Below are positions 24,212-33,200 of a stretch of DNA of 64,000 nucleotides, in pieces. Numbering within the stretch: position 1 is the stretch's first letter; every line of letters begins with the position of its first letter. This DNA comes from Roseomonas populi (GTDB taxonomy: Bacteria; Pseudomonadota; Alphaproteobacteria; Acetobacterales; Acetobacteraceae), in assembly GCF_024594815.1 (NCBI RefSeq), contig NZ_JANJOU010000011.1:27067-91066 (forward strand), read 5' to 3'. The notes under the pieces are model-generated. The model had not been told where the DNA came from, searched no databases, and saw only the letters and a list, made by a program, of their open reading frames with translations. Made by a program: the position numbers and the translations under genes.

Positions 24212-25588
24212 TCAGCCCAGGCGCTCGCCGTGCAGGGTGACGTCGAGGCCCTCGCGCTCCTCCTCCTCGGTGACGCGGAGGCCGACGATGACGTCCACGA
24301 TCTTCAGCAGGATCCAGCTGGCGATCGCGGTGTAGACGAAGGTGGCGACCGTCGCCTCGGCCTGGATGATGAACTGCGCCATGCTGCCCGAGGTGCCTTC
24401 CGGCAGGGCGGTGGTGGCGGAGAGCGGGCCATAGGCGAATACGCCCGTCAGCAGGGCGCCGACGATGCCGCAGAGGCCGTGCACGCCGAAGGCATCGAGG
24501 CTGTCGTCGTAGCCGCACCAGTGCTTGAGGGCGGTGGCGCCCCAGAAGCCGGTGAGGCCGGCGACCACGCCGATGATCAGCGCGGGCACGGGCAGGACGA
24601 AGCCCGAGGCCGGGGTGATGGCGACGAGGCCGGCGACGGCTCCGGAGATGGCGCCGAGGACGGAGGGCTTGCCCTTCACGGCCCACTCAACGAACACCCA
24701 GGCGAGGGCCGCGGCGGCGGCGGCCACCTGCGTGACGAGCATGGCCATGCCCGCGCGCGCGCCGGCGGCACCGGCGGAGCCCGCGTTGAAGCCGAACCAG
24801 CCCACCCAGAGGAGGGAGGCGCCGATCACGGCGAGGGCCAGGTTGAAGGGCGACATGTTGTCGTGCCCGTAGCCCACGCGGCGGCCGAGGACGACGGCAG
24901 CGACGAGGCCGGCCACGCCCGCGTTGATGTGGACCACCGTGCCGCCCGCGAAGTCCAGCGCGCCGAGGGCGAAGAGCCAGCCGTTCGGGTGCCAGACCCA
25001 GTGGGCGATCGGGGCGTAGACGATGATCAGCCAGAGAATCGTGAAGAGCACCATGGCCGAGTACTTCATCCGGTCCGCGAAGGCGCCGGTGATGAGGGCC
25101 GGGGTGATGATGGCAAACGTCATCTGGAACATCAGGAAGACCGTCTCGGGGACCGTGAAGGCCACCGCCGCGTCACCCGAGCCGAGGGTGAAGGGCTTGT
25201 CCCAGTTCTCCGCCACGCCGCGGAGCAGGAGCTTGGAGAGGTCGCCGACATAGGCGCCGCCCTCGCCGAAGGCGAGGCTGTAGCCGATCACCATCCAGAC
25301 GATCGTCGCGATCGCGGTGATGGAGAAGGACTGCATCATCGTGGCCAGCACGTTCTTCTTGCGGACCATGCCGGCATAGAAGAGCGCGAGGCCCGGGATC
25401 GTCATCATCAGGACGAGGGCGGTGGAGGTGAGCATCCAGGCGGTGTCGCCCGCGTTCACCGTGGCTTCCGCGGCCGCTTCGGCGGCGGCGGGCGCGTCCT
25501 GCGCCATGGCGGGGGCCAGGGCGGAGCCGGCCAGCAGGACGGCCGCGGCGGCGGCCATCCCCAGCCAGCCGCGCGAATTGGGTCGCAT
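24212..25588 (-). CDS. amtB: Ammonium transporter
   Basis: AmtB is a trimeric inner-membrane ammonium channel. The 458-residue precursor has a signal peptide (residues ~1-30, ending APAMAQDA) and 11 predicted helices. Family residues are visible: GAFADRMKYSAM (the Asp near the Amt signature), the pore His in APIAHWVWHPNGW, and the second His in FGVHGLCGIVGAL. The ATG at 25588 has AAGGAAA upstream; GTG at 25621 and ATG at 25612 are further in-frame options. glnK lies immediately upstream in the same transcript, the conserved glnK-amtB pair, and GlnK blocks the channel when nitrogen is plentiful. Confidence 0.95.
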   Translation of the reverse strand: MRPNSRGWLGMAAAAAVLLAGSALAPAMAQDAPAAAEAAAEATVNAGDTAWMLTSTALVLMMTIPGLALFYAGMVRKKNVLATMMQSFSITAIATIVWMVIGYSLAFGEGGAYVGDLSKLLLRGVAENWDKPFTLGSGDAAVAFTVPETVFLMFQMTFAIITPALITGAFADRMKYSAMVLFTILWLIIVYAPIAHWVWHPNGWLFALGALDFAGGTVVHINAGVAGLVAAVVLGRRVGYGHDNMSPFNLALAVIGASLLWVGWFGFNAGSAGAAGARAGMAMLVTQVAAAAAALAWVFVEWAVKGKPSVLGAISGAVAGLVAITPASGFVLPVPALIIGVVAGLTGFWGATALKHWCGYDDSLDAFGVHGLCGIVGALLTGVFAYGPLSATTALPEGTSGSMAQFIIQAEATVATFVYTAIASWILLKIVDVIVGLRVTEEEEREGLDVTLHGERLG

Positions 25589-25617
25589 CGTCGTTTCCTT
25601 GTTCGTCAGCATCGTGT

Positions 25618-25992
<375 letters not shown>

Positions 25993-25995
25993 TTA

Positions 25996-26012
25996 ATGCG
26001 AGTTGCGTGCCA
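25996..26012 (-). promoter_or_regulatory. Sigma-54 (RpoN) -24/-12 promoter of glnK-amtB
   Basis: On the minus strand the sequence reads TGGCAC-GCAAC-TCGCAT, against the consensus TGGCAC-N5-TTGCW. The GG-to-GC spacing is the required one and there is one mismatch. It lies ~40 bp upstream of the glnK ATG, giving a leader of ~30 nt. Confidence 0.75.
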
Positions 26013-26113
26013 TGCGGTTACACACGCCGGCGACACGCGGGGGGATGGTTGCGTGGGCTGGCGGGCTGCCCAAATCATGGGCAGAACACCGCGCCGTGAT
26101 GCAGGAAGACCCG

Positions 26114-27460
26114 ATGATGCCGACCCCCGAACCCGCGGATGCAGAGCTGGACGTGCTGGTGATCGGGGCGGGGCCGGCTGGCGGGACGCTGGCGGCTGCG
26201 CTGGCGACGGCGGGGCTTTCCGTTGCCGTGCTGGACGCGCAGGCGCTGCCGCCGATGGAGCTGCCGGCCTTCGATGGCCGGGCCTATGCCATCGCGGCGG
26301 GGAGCCGGACGCTGCTGGACGCGGCGGGGGTGTGGGCACTGATCCCCAGGGAGCTTTCGGGGGAGCCCTGCGCGATCACGGGAATCCGGGTGAGCGACGG
26401 GCGGCCGGGGGAGCGGCCTTCGCGCCTGCACCTGCACTTCGATGCGAAGGAGATGGGGGCCGGGGCGACGGGGGAGGAGGCCTTCGGCTGGATGGTGGAG
26501 GCGCGTTCCCTGCGCGTGGCGCTGAACGCGCGGCTGGCGGCACTGCCGAACCTGGAGGTGCTGGCGCCGATGACGGCGGAGCTGGAGCGGCGGGCCGAGG
26601 GGGTGGTGGCGCGGCTGTCCGACGGGCGGGTCGTGCGGGCGCGGCTGGCGGTCTCGGCCGAGGGGCGGAACAGCAGCCTGCGGGGCGGGGCGGGGATCGG
26701 GGCGGCGCGGCTGGACTACCGGACGCACGCCATCGTCTGCGCCATCGCGCATGAGCGGCCGCACCGGGGCGGGGCGCTGGAGGCCTTCCTGCCGAACGGG
26801 CCCTTCGCGCAGCTGCCGCTCTCGGACGCCGATCCGGCGGGCGAGGGGGAGCGGGCGCAGGCGGCGCGGGAGGGGTTCCCGCACGCATCCGCCATCGTGT
26901 GGTCGGAGCGGGCGGATCTGGCGCCGCACTTCATGGCGATGGGGCCGGAGGCCTTCGCGCGGGAGGTGACGCGGCGGATGGGCGACCACCTGGGTCGGGT
27001 GCGGCTGGTGGGGGGGCGGTGGTCCTATCCGCTCTCCGCGCTGCAGGCGATGCGGTTCACGGACACGCGGCTGGCGCTGGTGGGGGATGCGGCGCACGGC
27101 ATCCATCCCATCGCGGGGCAGGGGCTGAACGTGGGGCTGCGGGACGTGGCGGCGCTGGCGGAGCTGCTGGTGGCGGCGAAGGCGCGGGGCGAGGATGTGG
27201 GCGGGCCGGCGCTGCTGGCGGCCTACCAGGCGGCGCGGCGGCCGGATTCCCTGGTGATGCTGGGGGCGACCCACGCGCTGGAGCGGCTGTTCGGGAATGA
27301 TTTCGCGCCTGTGCGCGTGGCGCGGCGGCTGGGGATCGCGGCGGTGGACCGTATGCCCGGGCTGAAGGGATTCTTCGCGCGGCGGGCGATGGGGATGGGG
27401 GGCGGGGCGGCGTCCTCGCTGCTGCCGGGGTTGCTGTCCCGGCGGGGAATGGCGGGGTAG
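26114..27460 (+). CDS. UbiH/UbiF/COQ6-family FAD-dependent hydroxylase
   Basis: This 448-residue flavoprotein monooxygenase is probably a ubiquinone-ring hydroxylase at the inner membrane. It has the Rossmann DVLVIGAGPAGGTLAAALA near the N terminus. The family block ALVGDAAHGIHPIAGQGLNVGLRDVAAL (GDAAHGIHPIAGQGLNVGLR in part) binds FAD ribityl/diphosphate. FDGRAYAIAAGS is the UbiH-type R-A-Y/I segment. The start at 26114 (MM) has AGGAAG upstream; earlier in-frame ATGs at 26003 and 26099 precede non-conserved sequence. It is divergent from glnK. Which ring position it hydroxylates cannot be told. Confidence 0.85.
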   Translation: MMPTPEPADAELDVLVIGAGPAGGTLAAALATAGLSVAVLDAQALPPMELPAFDGRAYAIAAGSRTLLDAAGVWALIPRELSGEPCAITGIRVSDGRPGERPSRLHLHFDAKEMGAGATGEEAFGWMVEARSLRVALNARLAALPNLEVLAPMTAELERRAEGVVARLSDGRVVRARLAVSAEGRNSSLRGGAGIGAARLDYRTHAIVCAIAHERPHRGGALEAFLPNGPFAQLPLSDADPAGEGERAQAAREGFPHASAIVWSERADLAPHFMAMGPEAFAREVTRRMGDHLGRVRLVGGRWSYPLSALQAMRFTDTRLALVGDAAHGIHPIAGQGLNVGLRDVAALAELLVAAKARGEDVGGPALLAAYQAARRPDSLVMLGATHALERLFGNDFAPVRVARRLGIAAVDRMPGLKGFFARRAMGMGGGAASSLLPGLLSRRGMAG

Positions 27461-27516
27461 GGGCGCCGCGCCCGCCCGCGCATCTCCGGGGAGACAGGGG
27501 AAGGGGCTTCGGCGGC

Positions 27517-27753
27517 TCAGGCGAAGTGGAAGTCGGCCTGGCTGAGGGCGTTCGGCGCGTCGGCATCGATGCGGAGCTGGTCGCCATCGCCGTAGGACAC
27601 GATCAGGTCGTCGCCGTCATTGCCGCTCAGCCCGTCGTTGCCCGCGCGTCCGGCGATGCGGTCGTCGCCCGCCCTGCCCCGGGCGATGTCGTCCCTGGCG
27701 GTGCCGCGGATGAGCCGGTCACGCCCATCCCGGGCGGGGCCCTGCCCGCCTAG
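27517..27753 (-). pseudogene. RTX calcium-binding repeat remnant
   Basis: The minus-strand frame ending at the TGA 27519-27517 encodes ~78 residues made of degenerate RTX nonapeptides: DGRDRLIRG, DDIARGRAG, DDRIAGRAG, NDGLSGNDG, DDLIVSYGDG. It then ends in a DADAPNALSQADFHFA-type C-terminal strand typical of RTX/haemolysin-type proteins. No ATG start is present. The frame runs directly out of the kinase stop codon in another phase. It looks like the C-terminal end of a lost secreted RTX protein, cut by rearrangement or frameshift. Confidence 0.6.
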
Positions 27754-30224
27754 GCCTTCCCTTGCGGATGGCGGAGGCCGGTGGCCTCCGCGATGGCGGC
27801 CACGAGCTGGCGCGGCTCGACGGGCTTCTGCAGCCGCGCCACGCCCGCGAACTCGGGCAGGATCGCCGCCTCGTCGTAGCCGGTGATGAACAGGAAGGGC
27901 ACGCCCCGCGCCCGCAGCGCCCGCGCGAGCGAGAAGGACGGGCCTTCCCCGAGGTTGATGTCCAGCACCGCCCAGGTCGGGGTGGCCCGCTCCAGCACCT
28001 CCCGCGCCGCCGCCTCGGTCGGGCAGGGGCCCAGCACCTCCGCGCCCGCACCTTGCAGCGCGCTCGCGGTGTCGATCGCGATGTAATAGTCGTCCTCCAC
28101 CACAAGGACGTGCTGCCCTGTGAGGTCGGCCGCGTTCCGCATGTCCAGCATCCCTCCGAACACTGTGATGGGGGCTGGCGCGCCGGTTTCCAGGATGCTG
28201 GCCCCGTCCCGCAGCGGGAATTCGATGCGGCAGCGCGCGCCGCCGGGATGGAAGGTGATCCGGCCATCTCCGCCCAGCTCGTAGGGGATGCGTCCCTCGA
28301 TCAGCTTCGTGCCGAAGCCGCGGCGGCGGGGAGACGCGGGAGCCAGCGGCTCCGGCGCGCCCTCCTCCTCCCAGTCGAACAGGAGCCAGGGCGCGCCGCG
28401 CCGCTCCTCCGACGTCCAGCTCACCCGCACCTGGCCTTCCGGCACGGAGAGCGCGCCGTACTTCACCGCGTTGGTCGCGAGCTCGTGGACGGCCAGGGTC
28501 AGGACCTCGGCCACTTTCGGCGAGAGCGTCACCTCAGGGCCGGAGAGGGCGTACTGCCCCTTGTGCCCCGCCGCCGCCAGCTCGTCGCCGACGACGGCGG
28601 TGATGCCCGCCCTCATGTTCGCCGAGCGGGTGAGCAGGGCCTGCACGCGGGCAAGGGTGAGGAGGCGGCCGGAGATGAGGGTGCGGTACTCCTCCACGTC
28701 CGAAGCGCCCTCCGCGGTGCGGCTCGCGACAGAGCGGATCACCGCCATGATGTTGCGCACCCGGTGCTGCAGCTCGGCCAGCAGGACGCCCTGGTGCTCG
28801 GCGAGCAGCCTGGCCTCCGTGATGTCGGAGGCGATGGTGGCGATGCGGCGCACGGCGCCGTTCTCGTCCTGCAGCGGGAAGCCCGTGCTCCGGATCCAGC
28901 GGAAGGACCGGTCCGTGGGGCGGAGGATGCGGTACTCCTGCACGATCCTCTCGCCGGCGCCGATCCGTGCGACGCGGCGGGAGACCTCCTCCCGCTCCTC
29001 CGGCACGATCAGCGCGCTCAGCAGTCGTGGTTCGGCCAGGGCCTTGTCCGGCGCCACGCCGAAGATCGTCTCCAGGGCGGGGCTCGCGAACTCGAAGGCG
29101 AAGGTGGCGGCGTCTCGCACCCAGAGGGCGTCCGAGGAGGAGGCCGCGAACTGCCGGAAGCGCTCCTCGCTCTCGCGCAGCGCCGCCTCGGCGCGGGCGC
29201 GCTCCACCGCGGCCCAGATGCGCTCGGCGACCTCGCGCATCAGGCCGACCTCGTCCTCCCGCCAGTCGCGGGGGTGGGACGCGGTGACGCAGAGCGCGCC
29301 GACCAGGCGGCCCTCCTTGATCAGGGGCGCGCCCATGCAGGCGATGATCCCGAGCGCGGCGCTGATGGGCCGGTCGGCCGGGGGCACGAGCCCTGATGTC
29401 CGCGTGTCGCTGACGACGTGGCGATCCTGGTAGAGGTTCGCGACCGCCCACGCGAAGTCCGCGATCCGGTGCTCCCCGGCCAGGCTTGGGGCGCCCCCGC
29501 GCACGAAATCCTGCGCGACCCGGGCGGTGCCCGCGGCCTCGTCCACCTCGACGTAGTAGGCGCGGTCCACGTCCAGCTGCTCGGCCAGGATGCGGCAGGC
29601 GGCCTCCTGCAACCCGGCCGGACCGGAGAGGGGGCGCAGCGCGTCGCTGAGCTTCAGGAGGAAGGCCTGCCGGGCCTCGCTCTCGCGCAGGGCCGCCTCG
29701 CTCCGGGCGCGGGCCTCCTCGGCGAGGTGGCGGGCCGTCGTCTCGATCATGGTGACGAGGATGCCGGCCACCTCGCCGTCCTCGATCCGGAGGGGGCTGT
29801 AGGTGATGGTGAGCCGGACATTCTCCGGCGTGCCCTCCGGCGTGCCCGAGCGCTCGAGCGGGTAGAGGGTGTCCTCGAAGGTGAGGGTCTCGCCCCTGCG
29901 GACCCGGGCGTAGATGGGTGCGTTGATGTGCCAGACCTCGGGCCAGCACTCCCGCGTCGGCTGCCCGAGCCCCCTGGGGTGCTTGGCGCCCATGAGGTCG
30001 CGGTAGCCGTCGTTGTAGATCTGGATGAGGTCCGGGCCCCAGAGCGCGATCATGGCGAAGCCGTGCGGGACCAGCAGATCCACGGCGGTGCGCAGGCTCG
30101 GCGGCCAGGCACCGGTGGGGCCGAGCGGTGTCCCGGGCCAGTCGAAGGCGCGGATGCGCCGGGCCATCTCGCTGTCCCCTATGGGCCAGGTCCCGGCGGC
30201 AGGGAGGGGGGCGACCATGGCCAC
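27750..30224 (-). CDS. HWE-family hybrid sensor histidine kinase (PAS-GAF-PAS-HWE-REC)
   Basis: This 824-residue soluble sensor has no membrane segment. Its domains in order are an N-terminal PAS-like region (~25-165), a GAF domain (~190-345) and a PAS/PAC domain (~360-480). The HWE-type dimerisation box LLAELQHRVRNIMAVIRSVASRT has the phospho-His. An ATPase domain with N-box HELATNAVKYGAL comes next, and then a C-terminal receiver (~695-815) with acidic VLVVEDDYY, phospho-Asp in VLDINLGEG, and Lys in LQKPVEP. HWE kinases in alphaproteobacteria often govern general stress or light responses. The signal here is unknown. An RTX remnant starts exactly at its stop codon. Confidence 0.9.
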   Translation of the reverse strand: MAMVAPLPAAGTWPIGDSEMARRIRAFDWPGTPLGPTGAWPPSLRTAVDLLVPHGFAMIALWGPDLIQIYNDGYRDLMGAKHPRGLGQPTRECWPEVWHINAPIYARVRRGETLTFEDTLYPLERSGTPEGTPENVRLTITYSPLRIEDGEVAGILVTMIETTARHLAEEARARSEAALRESEARQAFLLKLSDALRPLSGPAGLQEAACRILAEQLDVDRAYYVEVDEAAGTARVAQDFVRGGAPSLAGEHRIADFAWAVANLYQDRHVVSDTRTSGLVPPADRPISAALGIIACMGAPLIKEGRLVGALCVTASHPRDWREDEVGLMREVAERIWAAVERARAEAALRESEERFRQFAASSSDALWVRDAATFAFEFASPALETIFGVAPDKALAEPRLLSALIVPEEREEVSRRVARIGAGERIVQEYRILRPTDRSFRWIRSTGFPLQDENGAVRRIATIASDITEARLLAEHQGVLLAELQHRVRNIMAVIRSVASRTAEGASDVEEYRTLISGRLLTLARVQALLTRSANMRAGITAVVGDELAAAGHKGQYALSGPEVTLSPKVAEVLTLAVHELATNAVKYGALSVPEGQVRVSWTSEERRGAPWLLFDWEEEGAPEPLAPASPRRRGFGTKLIEGRIPYELGGDGRITFHPGGARCRIEFPLRDGASILETGAPAPITVFGGMLDMRNAADLTGQHVLVVEDDYYIAIDTASALQGAGAEVLGPCPTEAAAREVLERATPTWAVLDINLGEGPSFSLARALRARGVPFLFITGYDEAAILPEFAGVARLQKPVEPRQLVAAIAEATGLRHPQGKA

Positions 30225-30304
30225 AACCTATCGCCTGAGCAGTGGCGGGATAATGGTGCCGGCGGGGTATTTCCTGGCGCGCTGGCGGATCGCGCCCGGC
30301 CTCC

Positions 30305-31186
30305 TCAGGGGCTGCGGGGCCTGCGGAACAGGAAGGCGCGGCCGTCCCAGAGGGTGAAGGGGGTGGTGCCGTCATGCGCGAGGTGCCAGCCGCCCTCCGC
30401 GGCCCAGCGGGCGGCGTCGGCGCGGTCGGCCCCGGGGGTGCCACGGTAGGAGAGGTTCAGGACCGCGAGGGCGCCGCCGGGGCGGAGGAGGTGGGCGGCG
30501 TCGCGCATGTGGGATTCCGCGATGCCGGCCTGGACGAGGTAGGGGAAGCTGTCCACGGCGAGGATCAGGTCGAAACCCGCCGCGGGGTGGCCGGCGAGGC
30601 CGGTGCCGGGGGTGGTGGCGAAGCGGAGGTTGGGGAGGTGGCCGTGGCGGCGGCGGGCCTCCTCGATCATGCCCGCCGAGACGTCGAGGGCGAGGACGCT
30701 GCGGCAATGGGGGGCGAGGGCGGCGGCGACGCGGCCGATGCCGCAGCCGAGGTCGAGGACGTCCTTATCCCCGGCGATCAGGCATTCCCGGGTGAGCCAG
30801 GCCAGGATCTCGTCGGTGGCGGCGGCGAGGATGGCGGGGTCGTTCAGGGAGTAGGCGGCGACGCTGGCCTCCGGCGCGCGGGCGACGGCGCGGTCGAAGA
30901 TCCTCGCGATGGCGGCGATGGCGGATTCGGGGGTGGCCCCGGTGGCTGGGTCCACGGGGTCGTGGTCCACCTCGGCCTCGCGGAGCATGGCGGCGAGGGA
31001 TGCGAGGGCGTCGCTTCGGGCCGCGAGGGCGCTGAGGCGGTGCCAGGCGGGGTTCCCGGGGGCCTCGTGCGGGGCGAGTTGGGCGGGGATCTGCTCGGGC
31101 GGGGTGCCGGTGAGGAGGAGGCGGGCGAGGGCCACCTCCGGGGAGAGGTGGCCGGCGAGGCAGAGGGCGACGGGGTTCTCGCTCAT
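30305..31186 (-). CDS. Class I SAM-dependent methyltransferase
   Basis: This is a 293-residue protein. The C-terminal ~190 residues form a Rossmann methyltransferase: motif I DVLDLGCGIGRVAAAL, the acidic loop VLALDVSAGMIEEARRR, and motif IV AVDSFPYL. The N-terminal ~100 residues are helical (LARLLLTGTPPEQIPAQLAP, a repeat-like region) and lack a known domain in my reading. The start at 31186 overlaps the preceding acyltransferase by 4 bp, so it is the last gene of the glycan-type cluster. The substrate is unknown. NodS-like N-methylation of a deacetylated amino sugar would fit the context but is speculative. Confidence 0.75.
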   Translation of the reverse strand: MSENPVALCLAGHLSPEVALARLLLTGTPPEQIPAQLAPHEAPGNPAWHRLSALAARSDALASLAAMLREAEVDHDPVDPATGATPESAIAAIARIFDRAVARAPEASVAAYSLNDPAILAAATDEILAWLTRECLIAGDKDVLDLGCGIGRVAAALAPHCRSVLALDVSAGMIEEARRRHGHLPNLRFATTPGTGLAGHPAAGFDLILAVDSFPYLVQAGIAESHMRDAAHLLRPGGALAVLNLSYRGTPGADRADAARWAAEGGWHLAHDGTTPFTLWDGRAFLFRRPRSP

Positions 31187-32172
31187 GCGCGGGTGAGGCG
31201 GCGGCCGGTGTTCACGCGGTCCTGCGCCCCCCAGCCGTATTTGTAGGGCTCGGCACCGCGCAGGAAGTGGATCTCGCGGAGGCCTTCCGCGACGGCGCAT
31301 TCGATGAGGTGGCCGAGGAGGAGGGTGCCGGGGCTCTCGAAGGCGCGGGCCTCGTCGAAGCCGCCGATGTAGAGGTGGAGGCGGCCGGGGCCTGCGAGGG
31401 TGTGGAAGATGGCCGCGATCTCTCCGCCGATCCTCAGGGCGTGGAGGCGGAGGGTGCCGGCGGCCTGCAGCTCGGGCAGGGCGGCGCGGTGAAAGGCGAG
31501 GACGGCCGGGTCGGCGAGGACGCCGCCCTCCTCGCCCTTCCGGGTCCAGCGGGACCCGTGCAGGGCGACGAGCTTTTCCCAGAGGGAGGGGACCTCATCG
31601 GGCTTCGCGGTGGTGGCGGACCACCCGCCGGCGCGGTCGGCGCGGTGGCGGGACATGCGGAGCTTGCGGAGGGTGTTGGAGGGGACGGGGCCGCGCAGGG
31701 CCTCGATGGAATCGGGGAGGGTGAGGACGGGGCAGGGCTCGCCGCCCCAGGTCTCGGCGCGCCAGCCCGGCGGGGGATCGGCGGCGAGGAGGGCGGCGTC
31801 CGGCGGGAGATCGGGGAGGTCGCAGGGGGCGGATTCGTTCGCCAGGGCGGTGGCGAGGAGTTGGGTGATGGCGTCCGGCGGGGCTTCGGGGTCGAGCAGG
31901 GCGTCGGTGTAGTCGGTGATGCCGACGCCCATGGGGAGGAGCTTTGCCGTGCCGTTCTCCTCCAGGCGGTAGAGGGGGAGGAGGGCGCGGAGGGTGCCGT
32001 GGGCGTCGCGCAGGGTGGCGACGCGGGGGTGGGGGGTACCGAAGACGCTCCACCAGGGGAGGAGCCAGGCGTGGGCCTGGAAGGGGCGGGCGCCGGCACG
32101 GCGCCAGAGGGCTTCCCAGTCCTCGCGCAGGGCTGGGATGGCCTCGTTCGTGGTGATCAGGTCGCGGCGCAT
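31183..32172 (-). CDS. CelD/BioF2-like GNAT acyltransferase
   Basis: This 329-residue protein resembles the CelD/FemAB-like GNAT family: early LREDWEALWRRAGARPFQAHAWLLPWW (in part FQAHAWLLPWW), central SNTLRKLRMSRHRADRAGG, and the C-terminal acyl-CoA fold RLHALRIGGEIAAIFHTL...LHLYIGGFDEARAFESPGTLLLGHL. The last part, GFDEARAFESPGTLLL, is typical. FLRGAEPYKYGWGAQ ends the domain. Members are tied to exopolysaccharide or cellulose synthesis and act as acyl- or aminoacyl-transferases. It overlaps the glycosyltransferase by 16 bp and the methyltransferase by 4 bp. Confidence 0.8.
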   Translation of the reverse strand: MRRDLITTNEAIPALREDWEALWRRAGARPFQAHAWLLPWWSVFGTPHPRVATLRDAHGTLRALLPLYRLEENGTAKLLPMGVGITDYTDALLDPEAPPDAITQLLATALANESAPCDLPDLPPDAALLAADPPPGWRAETWGGEPCPVLTLPDSIEALRGPVPSNTLRKLRMSRHRADRAGGWSATTAKPDEVPSLWEKLVALHGSRWTRKGEEGGVLADPAVLAFHRAALPELQAAGTLRLHALRIGGEIAAIFHTLAGPGRLHLYIGGFDEARAFESPGTLLLGHLIECAVAEGLREIHFLRGAEPYKYGWGAQDRVNTGRRLTRA

Positions 32173-33200
32173 AGCTGTCTGTAGAGGGCGATGTAGTCGG
32201 CGGCCATGCGGGTGCGGGAGAAGCGGGCGCGGGCGGTGGCGCGGATCGCCTCGCGGTCCAGGGTGGCGGCGAGGGGGATGGCCTCCGCCATCTCGGCGGC
32301 GTCGTTCACGAGGAAGCCGGTGATGCCGTGCTCCACCACCTCCGGCAGGGCGCCGGAGCGGAAGGCGATGACGGGGGTGCCGCAGGCGGCGGCCTCCATG
32401 GCGACGAGGGAGCTCGTCTCGGGCGCGGTGCTGGGGATCAGGAGGCAGCGGGCGGCGGCCAGCAGGCGGCGCTTCCGCGTGAAGCCGAGGGGGCCGAGGA
32501 AGCGGCGCCGCGCGTCCAGGCGGGGGGCAATGTGGTCGGCGAAGAAGGCCTCGTGGGCGGGGTAGGGGAAGACGGCGCCGCCGATGAGGAGGGGGATGCC
32601 GGCGCGGTGGGCGGCCTTCAGCGCGTGGTGCTGGCCCTTCTCCTCGCAGATGCGGCCGAGGGTGAGGGCGTAGTTCCGCGGGGCGTGGCGGGCGGTGGCC
32701 AGTTCCTCCACGGGCACGCCGTTGGGGATGGGGGGGAGGATTGCGGTGCAGCCGGGCGGGAGGGCGGCGTGCTGGGCGGCGGAGACGGTGTGGAGCCAGG
32801 TGCGCGGGCGCACGGGGGCGAGGGCGGGGGCGGTGTACCAGCCCGGGGGGAGGTGCAGCGTTGCCAGGACCGGCGGGCCGGGGGGCGGGAGGTAGGCGTG
32901 GAAGTCGATGCCGTGAAGGTGGATGGCGTCCACGGGGGTTTCGGCGAGGGTGGCGGCGATGGCGTTCGCGGTCTCGGCCTGGGCGCGCCGCGTGGCGGCT
33001 TCGTCCAGGTGGCCGATCGGGCGAGGGATCGGGCGGAGGGTGCCGGCGGTGGTCGAGCCCTCCTGCGCGATGACGATGGAGCGGTGGCCGGCGGCGTGGA
33101 GGGCGTGGTCGAGGGTGGAGAGGACCTGCTCGGCGCCGCCGACGGAATCCGGGCCGACGGGGGCCAGGGGATAGGCGACGGAGAGGATGGTGAGGCTCAT
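32157..33200 (-). CDS. Family 4 glycosyltransferase (GT-B)
   Basis: This 347-residue retaining glycosyltransferase has the N-terminal Rossmann start SLTILSVAYPLAPVGPDSVGGAEQVL (GGAEQVL binds the acceptor side) and the C-terminal nucleotide-sugar site APETSSLVAMEAAACGTPVIAF with the E-x7-E motif. LGRICEEKGQHHAL is the GT4-type GR-x-x-x-x-KG segment. The ATG at 33200 overlaps the PIG-L stop by 4 bp. In the cluster it follows the PIG-L gene, so the glycosylated product and its deacetylase are made together. Confidence 0.85.
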   Translation of the reverse strand: MSLTILSVAYPLAPVGPDSVGGAEQVLSTLDHALHAAGHRSIVIAQEGSTTAGTLRPIPRPIGHLDEAATRRAQAETANAIAATLAETPVDAIHLHGIDFHAYLPPPGPPVLATLHLPPGWYTAPALAPVRPRTWLHTVSAAQHAALPPGCTAILPPIPNGVPVEELATARHAPRNYALTLGRICEEKGQHHALKAAHRAGIPLLIGGAVFPYPAHEAFFADHIAPRLDARRRFLGPLGFTRKRRLLAAARCLLIPSTAPETSSLVAMEAAACGTPVIAFRSGALPEVVEHGITGFLVNDAAEMAEAIPLAATLDREAIRATARARFSRTRMAADYIALYRQLCAAT

